Below, one piece after another: positions 53,162 through 62,273 of a stretch of DNA of 64,000 nt (positions within the stretch are counted from its first letter, which is position 1; each line of letters opens with the position of its first letter). The position numbers and the translations under genes are program-made. The notes beneath the pieces are model-generated. The model saw nothing but the letters and a program-made list of their open reading frames with translations, was not told the origin of the DNA and did not search any database. Location of the stretch: positions 1-64,000 of the forward strand of contig PMOK01000037.1 in the NCBI GenBank assembly GCA_003162425.1, written 5' to 3'. This DNA is from Bryobacterales bacterium (GTDB taxonomy: Bacteria > Acidobacteriota > Terriglobia > Bryobacterales > Bryobacteraceae).

Positions 53162-53480
53162 GGAGTCCTACTTGGTTTTTATTAGAGGATTACGGTAACA
53201 TACTGTATATTCGTTGTGTTTTCAATGGATTATTGAGCCTGTCACGCAGCGATCCATGCCGTTTCAATTTGTTAAGCTTTTCGAGATCAGGGCGTTGCTC
53301 GGTGTGGTCTTAACCGTTACACCGAGTTTACTGGCCGCTTGACATTGTTCAATGTATGATAGGCGATGCTGAGAATAGACTGTGTGACGGCCAGTAACTT
53401 CCGAGATCAAACTGCCGAGCGGGCTCGATCACGCCATTTGCGGCGCGCCAGGGGGATGTAAGGGGAGTACACTGAAGCGA

Positions 53481-55205
53481 ATGCAATTGCGCGGACAGTC
53501 TCGCGCCGCAAAGCTTTCGAGCCGCGGGTTTGTCACGGGTAGCCCCGCGCTTACGGCCAGCGTACTGATTCTCGCCGTCGCCGTGCTCTGGTTGGCCGCC
53601 GCACCTCCAGTGACCGAGAGCCCCATCCGATTCGATTACCGGCCAATCGATTTCAAGCTGGAGAGTTGTGAAACGCCCGATCGCCACGCGCCGGAAACGA
53701 TGGCGGGCGGCGTGGCTATCTTCGACTACAACAACGACGGCAAGCTGGACGTCTTTTTCACCAATGGGGCCGACATCAAAACGCTTCAGAAGAACTCCGG
53801 GAAGTACTCGAACCGCCTTTTCGAAAACGATGGTACGGGCCACTTCCGGGACGTTACCGCCCGAGCCGGCTTGACCGGGACCGGCTACGATACCGGCGTC
53901 GCTATTGGCGACTACGACAACGACGGGCACGAGGACATATTCGTCGGCGGCGTGTATCACAACACGCTGTATCACAACAATGGAGACGGCACGTTTACCG
54001 ACGTGACCGCGAAGGCCGGCCTCGCCTCAAAACCCGACCCCCAGTACGGCCCGCTTTGGTCAGTGGGCGCCGCGTGGGTGGATGTCAACAATGATGGCCT
54101 TCTGGATCTGCTGGTTGTGAATTACCTCCAGTGGGACGGCGACAAGGAGCCGGTGTGTCTGGATAACGGCCACAAGGAATACTGTCACCCGAAGTTTTAC
54201 GGCAAGACACCCAACCAGTTATTTCTAAACAACGGCGATGGCACATTCACGGACGTCTCGGCATCTTCCGGTTTGCGGGCGCATCCGGGCAAAGGGATGG
54301 GCGTGGGAGTGGCGGACTACAACTTGGAAGGACGGATGGACTTCTTCATCGCCAACGACAAGCTGTTCAATTCTTTGTTTCACAACCAAGGCGGTGGAAA
54401 ATTCGAGGAAGTAGCGTTCGACGCCAATGTGGCGTTGCGGGAAAATGGTACCTACATCTCCGGCATGGGCGTGGATTTCCGGGATCTCGACAACGACGGT
54501 TATCCCGATATCTGCCTGGCAGCTCTGGACAACGAAACTTTCCCCATTTACAGGAATACCGGCAAAGGAGACTTCGTCGAAGTAACTTCGCAGAGTAAGA
54601 TGGGCCAATTGAGTGCTGCTATGTCCGGCTACTCACCGATGATCGCTGACTTCGATAACGACGGATGGAAGGACATCTTTGTCTCGCGAGGCCATGTGCA
54701 ATCGTTGCTGGCATCGTCCCACTTGTTGGTGGCGCAGAATAACACGGTATTTCGCAATCTGGGCGGCATGCGGTTTGCCGCCTTCACGGCAGAAGCCGGG
54801 TTCGCGGAGTTGGCGCCCTCGCGGCACCGCGGCTCAGCCATGGGTGACCTCGACGGTGACGGACGCCTGGACATTGTGGTGAGCGCGCTCAGCGCACCCG
54901 CTGAAATCTGGATGAACCGAACCCCAAACTCGAACCATTGGCTGGAGCTCAAGCTGGAAGGCACCAAGAGTAATCGCGATGCCATTGGAGCGCGCATCAA
55001 GATTGTCACTAAGAGCGGCGCGCAATACAATCACATCACTACGGCGGTGGGTTACGCCTCCTCCAGCGCAGGCCCGGTGCATTTCGGACTGGGCCAGAAC
55101 ACATCGGTGGACCTGGTTGAGATTCACTGGCCATCGGGCATCATCCAGGAACTTAAAGATGTGCCAGGCGATCAGATCTTGAAAGTGAAAGAGCCGCCGC
55201 AATAA
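53481..55205 (+). CDS. CRTAC1-type protein, FG-GAP repeats and ASPIC/UnbV domain (1)
   Basis: 574 residues. After an N-terminal signal/anchor (SVLILAVAVLWLAAAP), six or more FG-GAP calcium-binding loops of the form DxNxDGxxD follow, such as FDYNNDGKLDVFF, GDYDNDGHEDIFV, ADFDNDGWKDIFV and GDLDGDGRLDIVV. The C-terminus is an ASPIC/UnbV domain (IGARIKIVT, HFGLGQNTSVDLVEIHWPSG). Such secreted propeller proteins of the CRTAC1 type are abundant in Solibacter-like bacteria, with unknown substrates. The next gene, 39 bases away, is a paralogue. Calcium binding is inferred from the loops. Confidence 0.9.
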   Translation: MQLRGQSRAAKLSSRGFVTGSPALTASVLILAVAVLWLAAAPPVTESPIRFDYRPIDFKLESCETPDRHAPETMAGGVAIFDYNNDGKLDVFFTNGADIKTLQKNSGKYSNRLFENDGTGHFRDVTARAGLTGTGYDTGVAIGDYDNDGHEDIFVGGVYHNTLYHNNGDGTFTDVTAKAGLASKPDPQYGPLWSVGAAWVDVNNDGLLDLLVVNYLQWDGDKEPVCLDNGHKEYCHPKFYGKTPNQLFLNNGDGTFTDVSASSGLRAHPGKGMGVGVADYNLEGRMDFFIANDKLFNSLFHNQGGGKFEEVAFDANVALRENGTYISGMGVDFRDLDNDGYPDICLAALDNETFPIYRNTGKGDFVEVTSQSKMGQLSAAMSGYSPMIADFDNDGWKDIFVSRGHVQSLLASSHLLVAQNNTVFRNLGGMRFAAFTAEAGFAELAPSRHRGSAMGDLDGDGRLDIVVSALSAPAEIWMNRTPNSNHWLELKLEGTKSNRDAIGARIKIVTKSGAQYNHITTAVGYASSSAGPVHFGLGQNTSVDLVEIHWPSGIIQELKDVPGDQILKVKEPPQ

Positions 55206-55244
55206 CACTGTGCTATACAATCCTGTGCTCTACAATGTGGCTGA

Positions 55245-56978
55245 GTGTGGATGATCGGGCGGTTTTTAATTGTGGCAGGCATCGGCGTAGGGATGTTGCT
55301 CCTCGCCGCGGAATTTGCTGGATCGCCCCCCGGCGGTAACTCCACGCCGCGCTTTGATGACATCACCAAGCAGGCCGGCGTCACCTTCGTCCATCTGAAA
55401 GGGAACAAGGGCGTCGCCAATATCATGGACGAAGCTGGCCCGGGAGTCTGCGTGTTCGACTTCGACGGAGACGGCTGGCCGGATATCTACTTCGTCAGCG
55501 CCCGCGATCTTTACGGCCGGGGTCTCGCGGCCCGCAACGCCCTGTACCGGAACAATGGCGACGGCACGTTCACGGACGTGACCGACAAAGCCGGCGTGCC
55601 GGGTACCGGATATGGCCTGGGCTGCACGGTCGGCGACTACGACAACGATGGCTATCCCGATCTCTACGTCATGCAGTACGGCAAAAACGTGCTGTATCAC
55701 AACAACGGGAACGGCACCTTCAGTGACGTCACCGCGCAGGCGCACGTGGACGGCGCCGACTTTGGCACACGGCTGCACACAGGCGCAACCTTTTTCGACT
55801 ATGACCGCGATGGGAATCTCGATTTGTACGCCGGCGGCTACGTGGATTTCGGCCCGGAGGTGAAGCAGACCTGTACTATCGCCGGCGCGGAATCAAGCTG
55901 CCCGCCCAGCGAGTATCGCGGCAGCCCGGACGTGCTGTATCACAACAACGGCGATGGCACATTTACGAACGTCACCAAGGCTGCGAAGATCTATCAGCCC
56001 AACGGCAAAAATCTATCGGTGATCGCATCCGACTACGATAACGACGGCTGGCCCGATTTGTTTGTTGCCAACGATGGGATGGAGATGTACCTTTATCACA
56101 ACAATCAGGACGGCACCTTCACTGAGTCCGGCCTCGCGGCGGGCGTGGGATTGACCGAGGACGGCGGCGGCATGGCGGCCATGTGCTTGTCGGTGGGCGA
56201 CTACGATAACGACGGGTTACTGGATCTGTATGTTTCCGATTTTCAGGACATACCGCACCATCTGTGGCGCAATAACGGCGATGGGTCGTTCGAGGAAGTC
56301 GGCCGCAAGGCGGGCATCGCCACCATCACCGCGCGCTTCCTGAGCTTCGGAGGCGGCTTCACCGACTTCGACAACGACGGTTGGGTGGATCTGTTCATCG
56401 CTAACGGGCACGTCTATCAGGGCGTGGAGAATTCGACCGTGAAGGGTCATTACAAGCAGATCAATCTGCTGTTTCACAACAATCACAACGGCACGTTTAC
56501 CAACGTAACTGCGCAGGCGCAGGCCCACGGGACCGGTTTTTCAGTGCCCCACCTGGGGCGCGGCGCGGCCTTCGGCGACCTATTCAACGACGGCCACGAG
56601 GATATTGTGGTGGGCAATAACGATGACTCGCCGTCGATCTTGCGAAACCGCAGTGGAGGAACTAATCACTTCGTGAGTTTCAAGCTGGTGGGCACACGTA
56701 GCAATCGCGACGCCCTGGGCGCGCGCATCCGTGTGAAAGCGGGCGGCGTTTCCGAGATCCGCGAAATTTCGGGCGCCGGCAGCTATCTTTCCACCAGCGA
56801 TACCCGCGCGCACTTCGGCCTGGGACAGAGCACGCAAATCGATAGCGTCGAAGTGAGCTGGCCGAGCGGGATCCGCCAGGAGTTCCATAATGTCAAGGCT
56901 GACCAATTCTACGTAATCGAAGAGGGAAAGCCGGCGATTCGGACGCAGGTCATCGCACGGCGCCCGGCGCGCAGGTAG
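55245..56978 (+). CDS. CRTAC1-type protein, FG-GAP repeats and ASPIC/UnbV domain (2)
   Basis: 577 residues from GTG (55245) or ATG (55251). A signal sequence (FLIVAGIGVGMLLLAAEFAG) is followed by at least six DxDxDGxxD loops (FDFDGDGWPDIYF, GDYDNDGYPDLYV, SDYDNDGWPDLFV, TDFDNDGWVDLFI) and a C-terminal ASPIC/UnbV domain (LGARIRV, HFGLGQSTQIDSVEVSWPSG). It is the second of three paralogues in the window and follows the first after 39 bases, so the pair is likely co-transcribed. Its stop codon lies immediately before a small mobile element, whose insertion may have replaced the native terminator. Confidence 0.9.
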   Translation: MWMIGRFLIVAGIGVGMLLLAAEFAGSPPGGNSTPRFDDITKQAGVTFVHLKGNKGVANIMDEAGPGVCVFDFDGDGWPDIYFVSARDLYGRGLAARNALYRNNGDGTFTDVTDKAGVPGTGYGLGCTVGDYDNDGYPDLYVMQYGKNVLYHNNGNGTFSDVTAQAHVDGADFGTRLHTGATFFDYDRDGNLDLYAGGYVDFGPEVKQTCTIAGAESSCPPSEYRGSPDVLYHNNGDGTFTNVTKAAKIYQPNGKNLSVIASDYDNDGWPDLFVANDGMEMYLYHNNQDGTFTESGLAAGVGLTEDGGGMAAMCLSVGDYDNDGLLDLYVSDFQDIPHHLWRNNGDGSFEEVGRKAGIATITARFLSFGGGFTDFDNDGWVDLFIANGHVYQGVENSTVKGHYKQINLLFHNNHNGTFTNVTAQAQAHGTGFSVPHLGRGAAFGDLFNDGHEDIVVGNNDDSPSILRNRSGGTNHFVSFKLVGTRSNRDALGARIRVKAGGVSEIREISGAGSYLSTSDTRAHFGLGQSTQIDSVEVSWPSGIRQEFHNVKADQFYVIEEGKPAIRTQVIARRPARR

Positions 56979-56983
56979 GATGT

Positions 56984-57112
56984 GACGTTGCTGAAAAAGT
57001 CTTTCGCAGGGCACGGCCCTGCGCCACTTGGGATGCATTTCCTTGATCTGCAGTTGTGGGGCAGGGCCATGCCCTGCCTAGTGACATTTCGAGAGACTTT
57101 TTCAGCAACGTC
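56984..57112. mobile_element. 129-bp MITE-like element with 18-bp terminal inverted repeats
   Basis: GACGTTGCTGAAAAAGTC (56984-57001) and GACTTTTTCAGCAACGTC (57095-57112) are perfect inverted repeats. The element is flanked by AGGATGT on both sides (56977-56983 and 57113-57119), a perfect 7-bp target-site duplication. Inside are two GC-rich palindromes with a GCAGGGC...GCCCTGC core. There is no coding capacity, so it is a non-autonomous element. It inserted at the stop codon of the previous gene. Confidence 0.85.
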
Positions 57113-57137
57113 AGGATGTGTGTGCACTATGGCCGGC

Positions 57138-58214
57138 CTATTTATCCGGCTGCAGCGTGGGTGCGTGACCGGTCACCTTCTGCAGGTTATCCTCGTTTTT
57201 CTGCTCGCGCAATTGGTGGACAATGGCCAATTCGGCTTTGGATTCGGCGGGTTTACCCGCTTCCTTGTACACACGCGCCAGACGGAAATGGGCATCGGTC
57301 TTGGAACCATCGAGCCGTATGGCTTCCTGGAGCGCCCGAGTGGCGCGGGCGTACAGTTTTGCCCGCTCAAAGAAGATTCCGAGATCCAAATGCGCGATGC
57401 GGACGCTCCGGTCGAGAGAGACCGCCTTGTCGAGAAGCGGCTTCGCCTTCTGAAAGTCGTTGCGGCGAATCAGCACGTCGGCTAGCCAGGCCCACGCCTG
57501 CGCATTGGCTGGGTCGTGATCCAGTTCCAGACGGAATTCGCGTTCGGCCTCCTTGTCCTTTTGCTGCGTCCAATAGATATACCCGATGGCGAAATGCACG
57601 TTGGGCTGAGTGGGCGATTTCGCGATGGCAGCCTGCAGTTCCAGGATGGCTTCCTCCGGGCGCGCGAGACCATCCAATGCCTCTGCCATGAGCACATGCG
57701 TGGACGCATTATCTGGGTCGTGCCGCTCAAGCCATTGATATTCCGGCAACGCACGCTGGTATTGCGAGGACGACACTAGGCTCTGCGCGAAGTAATAGTG
57801 CAGCTGCGCGTTCTCCGGGTCGGCGGCAAGCGCAATCTCCAGGTTCGTGGCGGCCTCTTCGAACATGCGGCCGCCGTAGTAGCTCATGCCCAGCAGGGTG
57901 GGTGCCTGCGTATTTTGGGGGTCGAGTTTCAGCACCGTCTGGAAACGCTGCACCGCTTCGCGAAAACGCCCGCTCTTGAACTCGGCCAAGCCGAGGTTGA
58001 GCTGGATTTGCGGAATATTCGGGTCGATTGCCAGGATCTTGCGGTAACAGACTGCCGCGGCGTCGTACTGCTCGGCGTGGGAGAGCGCGAGCCCCGTGCT
58101 CGCCAGGGCGTTGATGTCTTTGGGCGTCGTAGCCGGCAGGTGGTCGCAGCCGCCAGGCTGCGCGTTCAGACACCCGGCCCAGAACAGGAATGAGATCGCC
58201 GCACAAATTCGCAT
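57138..58214 (-). CDS. periplasmic or lipid-anchored TPR protein
   Basis: 358 residues from the ATG at 58214, chosen because it gives a normal signal sequence (MRICAAISFLFWAGCLNAQ, which ends in a possible lipobox Cys). Nine or so tetratricopeptide repeats follow, with landmarks such as YDAAAVCYRKILAIDPN, REAVQRFQTVLKLDPQN, EEAATNLEIALAADPEN and EEAILELQAAIAKSP. The last 30 residues are charged. TPR solenoids of this size bind proteins at the membrane. It lies convergent to CRTAC1-2 and divergent from DAHP synthase; no partner is evident. Confidence 0.85.
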   Translation of the reverse strand: MRICAAISFLFWAGCLNAQPGGCDHLPATTPKDINALASTGLALSHAEQYDAAAVCYRKILAIDPNIPQIQLNLGLAEFKSGRFREAVQRFQTVLKLDPQNTQAPTLLGMSYYGGRMFEEAATNLEIALAADPENAQLHYYFAQSLVSSSQYQRALPEYQWLERHDPDNASTHVLMAEALDGLARPEEAILELQAAIAKSPTQPNVHFAIGYIYWTQQKDKEAEREFRLELDHDPANAQAWAWLADVLIRRNDFQKAKPLLDKAVSLDRSVRIAHLDLGIFFERAKLYARATRALQEAIRLDGSKTDAHFRLARVYKEAGKPAESKAELAIVHQLREQKNEDNLQKVTGHAPTLQPDK

Positions 58215-58288
58215 CTTTATCTTCGGTCTTTGCACGCCACACACCATCGCTACCAGCATAGATCAGCCATACAGGAACGGCGCCTGGA

Positions 58289-58419
58289 GCATTCCGGTGT
58301 GGGGCACGTTGGTAACCTGCGCGCCGATTGCCAATCGGCGCAAAAAGCGCGGGTTACCAACCCGCGCGCAGGATGCCATCCTGCCCCACAACCAAACTGA
58401 CCCACTACCAGCATTCCGG
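58289..58419. repeat. hairpin repeat with flanking 9-bp direct repeat
   Basis: Outer arms TGTGGGGCA (58298-58306) and TGCCCCACA (58382-58390), with TTGGTAACC and GGTTACCAA inside, make an extended stem. GCATTCCGG occurs on both sides (58289-58297 and 58411-58419), which could be a target duplication. The GGGGCAGG/CCTGCCCC core recalls the inside of the MITE at 56984. I take it for a REP- or MITE-like unit. It occupies most of the gene-free stretch 58215-58592. Confidence 0.5.
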
Positions 58420-58592
58420 GCATGGCGTGAGACCTCTTCAATCGCCTCCGGAGGATCTCTACATACCCTCAATATCGCCTTTGTGCAGCGCCTTTCTCGA
58501 CGACTGCCGTCTAATATAAACCCATTAGAATTCAACGACATACCTAACGGAGGACGAATTGCTACGCCAGCTATCAGTCAGGGAATCGGCAG

Positions 58593-59387
58593 ATGAGTGT
58601 ACGGGTGGGAAAAATCGAGTTTGGCGCTGCGGACTTTGTTGTAATCGCAGGCCCGTGCGCGGTTGAGTCAGAACGGCAAATCCTCCGGACCGCCGAAGCT
58701 GTAGCTGAAGCTGGCGCGAAAATGCTCAGGGGTGGGTCATTTAAACCAAGGACCTCGCCTTACGCGTTTCAGGGGCTCGGCGCCGAGGGCCTAAAACTAT
58801 TAGCCCGTGCGGGCCGGGAAACCGGATTGCCGGTCGTGACCGAAGTCATGTCGGACATGCAGGTCGACTTGGTCGCCGAGTACGCCGATATGCTCCAAAT
58901 CGGTTCGCGCAGCATGGGGAACGAGGCATTACTTGCCGCGGCAGCCGCTTCCGGCAGACCTATCCTACTCAAACGCGGCATGTCGGCGACCGTCGAAGAG
59001 ATGGCCGAGGCCGCCGAATCGATGCGCCAACACGGAAACCCACGAATTGTCTTATGCGAGCGCGGCATCCGAACCTTCGGAACGGCCACGCGCAACACCT
59101 GCGATATCGTGGCGGTTCCCCTGCTCCAGCGTCTAACTGGGCTACCTGTCATCGTTGATCCGAGTCACGCCACGGGAGTTCGCGAGCTCATCTCTCCAGT
59201 CGCCCGCGCCGCAGTCGCCATAGGTGCCGACGGCCTGATCATCGAGGTTCATCCCGACCCGGATCGCGCGCTTAGCGACGGCGCGCAGTCACTCACCTTC
59301 CAGCAATTTCGCGAATTGATGGGCGACATTCAGCCGTTCGCCGGCATCTGGTCCGAGCGCCGCAATGGGGTTTGCGCCTGTGTTTAA
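58593..59387 (+). CDS. aroF: 3-deoxy-7-phosphoheptulonate (DAHP) synthase, type I beta
   Basis: 264 residues. The segments IAGPCAVESE (residues 19-28), LRGGSFKPRTSPYAFQGLG (45-63, including the phosphate-binding and substrate Arg/Lys), LLKRGM (metal/PEP site) and IVDPSHATG (with the conserved His) are the signature of the short AroF/KdsA-like DAHP synthases. It condenses phosphoenolpyruvate and erythrose 4-phosphate in the first step of the shikimate pathway. No N-terminal ACT or ferredoxin-like regulatory domain is present, so feedback inhibition may be absent or by another protein. A GGAGG stands 40 bases upstream of the ATG, too far for direct use. The gene overlaps the next by 23 bases. 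Confidence 0.92.
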   Translation: MSVRVGKIEFGAADFVVIAGPCAVESERQILRTAEAVAEAGAKMLRGGSFKPRTSPYAFQGLGAEGLKLLARAGRETGLPVVTEVMSDMQVDLVAEYADMLQIGSRSMGNEALLAAAAASGRPILLKRGMSATVEEMAEAAESMRQHGNPRIVLCERGIRTFGTATRNTCDIVAVPLLQRLTGLPVIVDPSHATGVRELISPVARAAVAIGADGLIIEVHPDPDRALSDGAQSLTFQQFRELMGDIQPFAGIWSERRNGVCACV

Positions 59388-60636
59388 GATCGCCATTCTG
59401 TTGGCAACCTATATATTCACAGAAGCCCCACGCTACGAGCCCCGAGCTTGGCTCGAAGGCCGCGACCGTTTTCCGGAAGGCGCCGCGTTGACGTTCGTAT
59501 CCAGCGGTTCGCGCCGTCCCGTCGTCCCCGGCTTCTATGCGACGGCCGATGCGAACATCTCCTTTGACGGCGCGCGCGTGCTGTTCTCCGGCCGGCGCAC
59601 ACGTTCGACGCCGTGGCAGATTTGGGAACTGCCGCTGCTCCGCGGCGCACCGCGTCAAATCACCTCGGGCGACACAGATTGCATACGTCCGTTTTATCTC
59701 CCCGAAGATCGCATCGTGTACACACGCGTGGAGGCCACGGAATCGTTCCTTGAAACGGCATCGCTCGTGGATGGCAAAACGAAGCGCCTGTCCTTCGTAC
59801 CCAACCGCTATCTCACCGACGACGTTCTCCGCGACGGCCGTATTCTGTTCGAAGCAGGTACGGCCAAACGCGAGCTATACACCGTGTATCCCGACGGAAC
59901 GGGCGTCGAGGCGGTCCGTTGCGATCATGGTCCCGATCGCGGCAACGGCCGCCAGCTATCTTCGGGCGATTTGATTTTCGATCTCGGAGCCGGTGGACTC
60001 GCGCGGTTCACCTCAGCTCTTGCCGAACAGGTTGCCGATGCGCCCGCCGACACTCCCAATGTTGCCGGTCCGATCGCCGAAGTCTCACTCGCCACCTGGA
60101 TCGTCTCCGAACGCGCCGCTTCCGGATATTTCGGCCTGTATGTTTGGGACACCGCCCGGAAGCGCCTCACACCTCTCGACATTTCCGCAAACGCCAACTC
60201 CGTAGATCCCGTGATCGTCGCCACGCGAGCCGCCCCAACACGCTTCCCCTCGGGCCTTGTCCCAACGCGCACCACGGGCAATCTTCTGTGCCTGAACGCC
60301 CACGTCTCGCGTACTCCGCTCCCTGAGACGCCGCTCCACACAGTCCGAGTGTACACCGAGGACAATCGCGAATCCCCGCAGCTTCTGGGCGAAACAGCCA
60401 TCGAACCCGATGGGTCATTCTTCATCGAAGTCCCCGCCGACAAGCCCATCCGCATGGAACTCCTGGACGCCGCTGGCCGCATCATTCGCGCCCAGCACGA
60501 CTGGTTCTGGATGCGCCCGAGTGAACAGAGAATCTGCGTGGGCTGCCACGCCGGCCCTGAGCACGCGCCGGACAACAAAGTGCCCGGCATTCTCCTAAAG
60601 ACCACCACACCGGTGAAAATGCTGGAGGCGAAATGA
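59365..60636 (+). CDS. periplasmic beta-propeller protein with one c-type haem site
   Basis: 423 residues. The N-terminus has a possible signal (IAILLATYIFTEAP). The main part reads as TolB/WD40-like blades (SFDGARVLFSGRR, WQIWELPLLRGAPRQIT, ELYTVYPDGTG). Near residue 388 the sequence CVGCHAGP is a c-type haem binding motif (CxxCH), directly after WFWMRPSEQRI; such 'propeller plus CxxCH' ends resemble hydrazine-synthase-alpha-like proteins. It overlaps aroF upstream and the next CRTAC1 gene by 4 bases (ATGA), indicating an operon. An electron-transfer or sensing role in the periplasm is an inference. Confidence 0.75.
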   Translation: MGFAPVFKIAILLATYIFTEAPRYEPRAWLEGRDRFPEGAALTFVSSGSRRPVVPGFYATADANISFDGARVLFSGRRTRSTPWQIWELPLLRGAPRQITSGDTDCIRPFYLPEDRIVYTRVEATESFLETASLVDGKTKRLSFVPNRYLTDDVLRDGRILFEAGTAKRELYTVYPDGTGVEAVRCDHGPDRGNGRQLSSGDLIFDLGAGGLARFTSALAEQVADAPADTPNVAGPIAEVSLATWIVSERAASGYFGLYVWDTARKRLTPLDISANANSVDPVIVATRAAPTRFPSGLVPTRTTGNLLCLNAHVSRTPLPETPLHTVRVYTEDNRESPQLLGETAIEPDGSFFIEVPADKPIRMELLDAAGRIIRAQHDWFWMRPSEQRICVGCHAGPEHAPDNKVPGILLKTTTPVKMLEAK

Positions 60637-62273
60637 AGCCAATCCTTTTCCTGTTTGCAGGCCTCGCGTTGATGGCAGCCGACCGGGCATCGACTTCAAA
60701 GCGGCCGCCGGCCGCCCCACCGATCCGCTTTGAAGATGTGACCGCGCAGTCCGGCATCCGTTTCACGCATTCCTTCGGCGCGGAACAACTCGGATCGCTC
60801 GTGGAATCCACCGGCGCGGGCTGCGTCTGGTTCGACTACAACAACGACGGTAAGCCGGATCTCTACGTCGTGAGCGGACGCCCGCTTGAGGCCGGCATGC
60901 ATCCTTATCCGCTGCGAAAGCCGCCCGCGGCGGCGCCCCACAATCACCTCTATCGCAACAACGGCGACGGCACCTTCACCGACGTCACCGATCAGGCGGG
61001 CGTACCCGGCGACGGCTTTTCGTTCTCCGCAATCGCGGCCGACTTCGACAACGACGGCTACACCGATCTGCTGGTCACCTCCTACGGTCACGTAACGCTC
61101 TATCGCAACCGCGGCGACGGAACGTTCGAAGACGTCACGGCCAAGGCCGGCCTCAACGTGAAAGGATGGGCCATCGGCGCCGCCTGGTTGGACTACGATC
61201 GCGATGGTTGCTTGGATCTCTTCATCGGACGCTACGTGAAGTTCGATCCCGCCTACCGCGCCTATTATCCCGCCGACAACTATCCCGGTCCGCTCGATTA
61301 TCAGGCCGATTCGAATCTCCTCTTCCACAACAACTGTCATGGCGGGTTCGAAGACGTGAGCGAGAAGGCCGGCATCGCCGCGTTCAAGGGCCGCACCATG
61401 GGAGTCACCGCGGCCGATTTCGATGGCGACGGCTACCCCGACATCTACGTCGCAAACGACAAGACCGAGAATTTCCTATTCCACAACAAGCGCGATGGCA
61501 CGTTCGAAGAAATCGCCATCGAAGCTGGAGCGGCCTTCGGACAAAACGGCGAATCGACCTCGGCCATGGGTCCGGTCTTCGCCGATCTTGAAAACAACGG
61601 ACAGCCCTATCTGTGGGTCACGGATTCGAAATATAATCGTCTGCTCAAATACACCGGACAACTGCCATTCGCGGACGTCACGCAACAGGCCGGAATCGCG
61701 CAGTACACCGCCCAATACACGAGCTGGGGAACCGGCATCTACGATTTCGACAATGACGGTTTCAAGGACATCTTTATCTCGCATGGCGGCTTGATTCACC
61801 TCATTCCCCAGGAACATTCCCTGTTCCGGAATCTCGGTGGCGGCAAATTTGAAGACGTCTCCACCACCGCCGGTCCATTCTTCGACACCAAGACCGTTGG
61901 CCGCGGCGCCTGCTTTGCCGACTACGCGAACGACGGCCGCATCGGCGCCTTTCTGGTGAACCTCGGCGCGCCCGGTGTGCTGCTCCGCAACGTGACCGCG
62001 CCCTTAGGCCACTGGCTGGAGGTCCGGCTCATCGGAACAAAAAGCAATCGCGACGGCATCGGTGCGGTGGTCGAAGTGAGCGCGGGTGGCGCCCAGCAGC
62101 GCTCGGAGCGCGTCGCCGGTTCGGGCTATCTGAGTCAGGACGATTGGCGCCTGCATTTCGGACTCGGCGCAAACACGAAAGCCGACAAAGTCACAGTCGC
62201 GTGGCCGAGTGGCAAGCGGCAATCGATCGAGAACGTCGCCGCCAATCAGGTGCTAACGATCCGGGAGCAATGA
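60633..62273 (+). CDS. CRTAC1-type protein, FG-GAP repeats and ASPIC/UnbV domain (3)
   Basis: 546 residues with a signal peptide (ILFLFAGLALMAADR). The loops WFDYNNDGKPDLYV, ADFDNDGYTDLLV, LDYDRDGCLDLFI, ADFDGDGYPDIYV and YDFDNDGFKDIFI represent FG-GAP/calcium sites; the C-terminus carries ASPIC/UnbV segments (IGAVVEVS, HFGLGANTKADKVTVAWPSG). The ATG overlaps the previous stop, and the next gene starts on its stop codon. Thus it forms part of an operon with two haem-motif proteins, unlike paralogues 1 and 2. Confidence 0.9.
   Translation: MKPILFLFAGLALMAADRASTSKRPPAAPPIRFEDVTAQSGIRFTHSFGAEQLGSLVESTGAGCVWFDYNNDGKPDLYVVSGRPLEAGMHPYPLRKPPAAAPHNHLYRNNGDGTFTDVTDQAGVPGDGFSFSAIAADFDNDGYTDLLVTSYGHVTLYRNRGDGTFEDVTAKAGLNVKGWAIGAAWLDYDRDGCLDLFIGRYVKFDPAYRAYYPADNYPGPLDYQADSNLLFHNNCHGGFEDVSEKAGIAAFKGRTMGVTAADFDGDGYPDIYVANDKTENFLFHNKRDGTFEEIAIEAGAAFGQNGESTSAMGPVFADLENNGQPYLWVTDSKYNRLLKYTGQLPFADVTQQAGIAQYTAQYTSWGTGIYDFDNDGFKDIFISHGGLIHLIPQEHSLFRNLGGGKFEDVSTTAGPFFDTKTVGRGACFADYANDGRIGAFLVNLGAPGVLLRNVTAPLGHWLEVRLIGTKSNRDGIGAVVEVSAGGAQQRSERVAGSGYLSQDDWRLHFGLGANTKADKVTVAWPSGKRQSIENVAANQVLTIREQ

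Noticed and set aside
53349..53975. 208-codon minus-strand ORF upstream of the TonB gene
   Set aside because: It is antisense to a CRTAC1 gene with intact calcium loops. Valine-rich stretches in it come from the reverse of GAC/AAC-rich codons.
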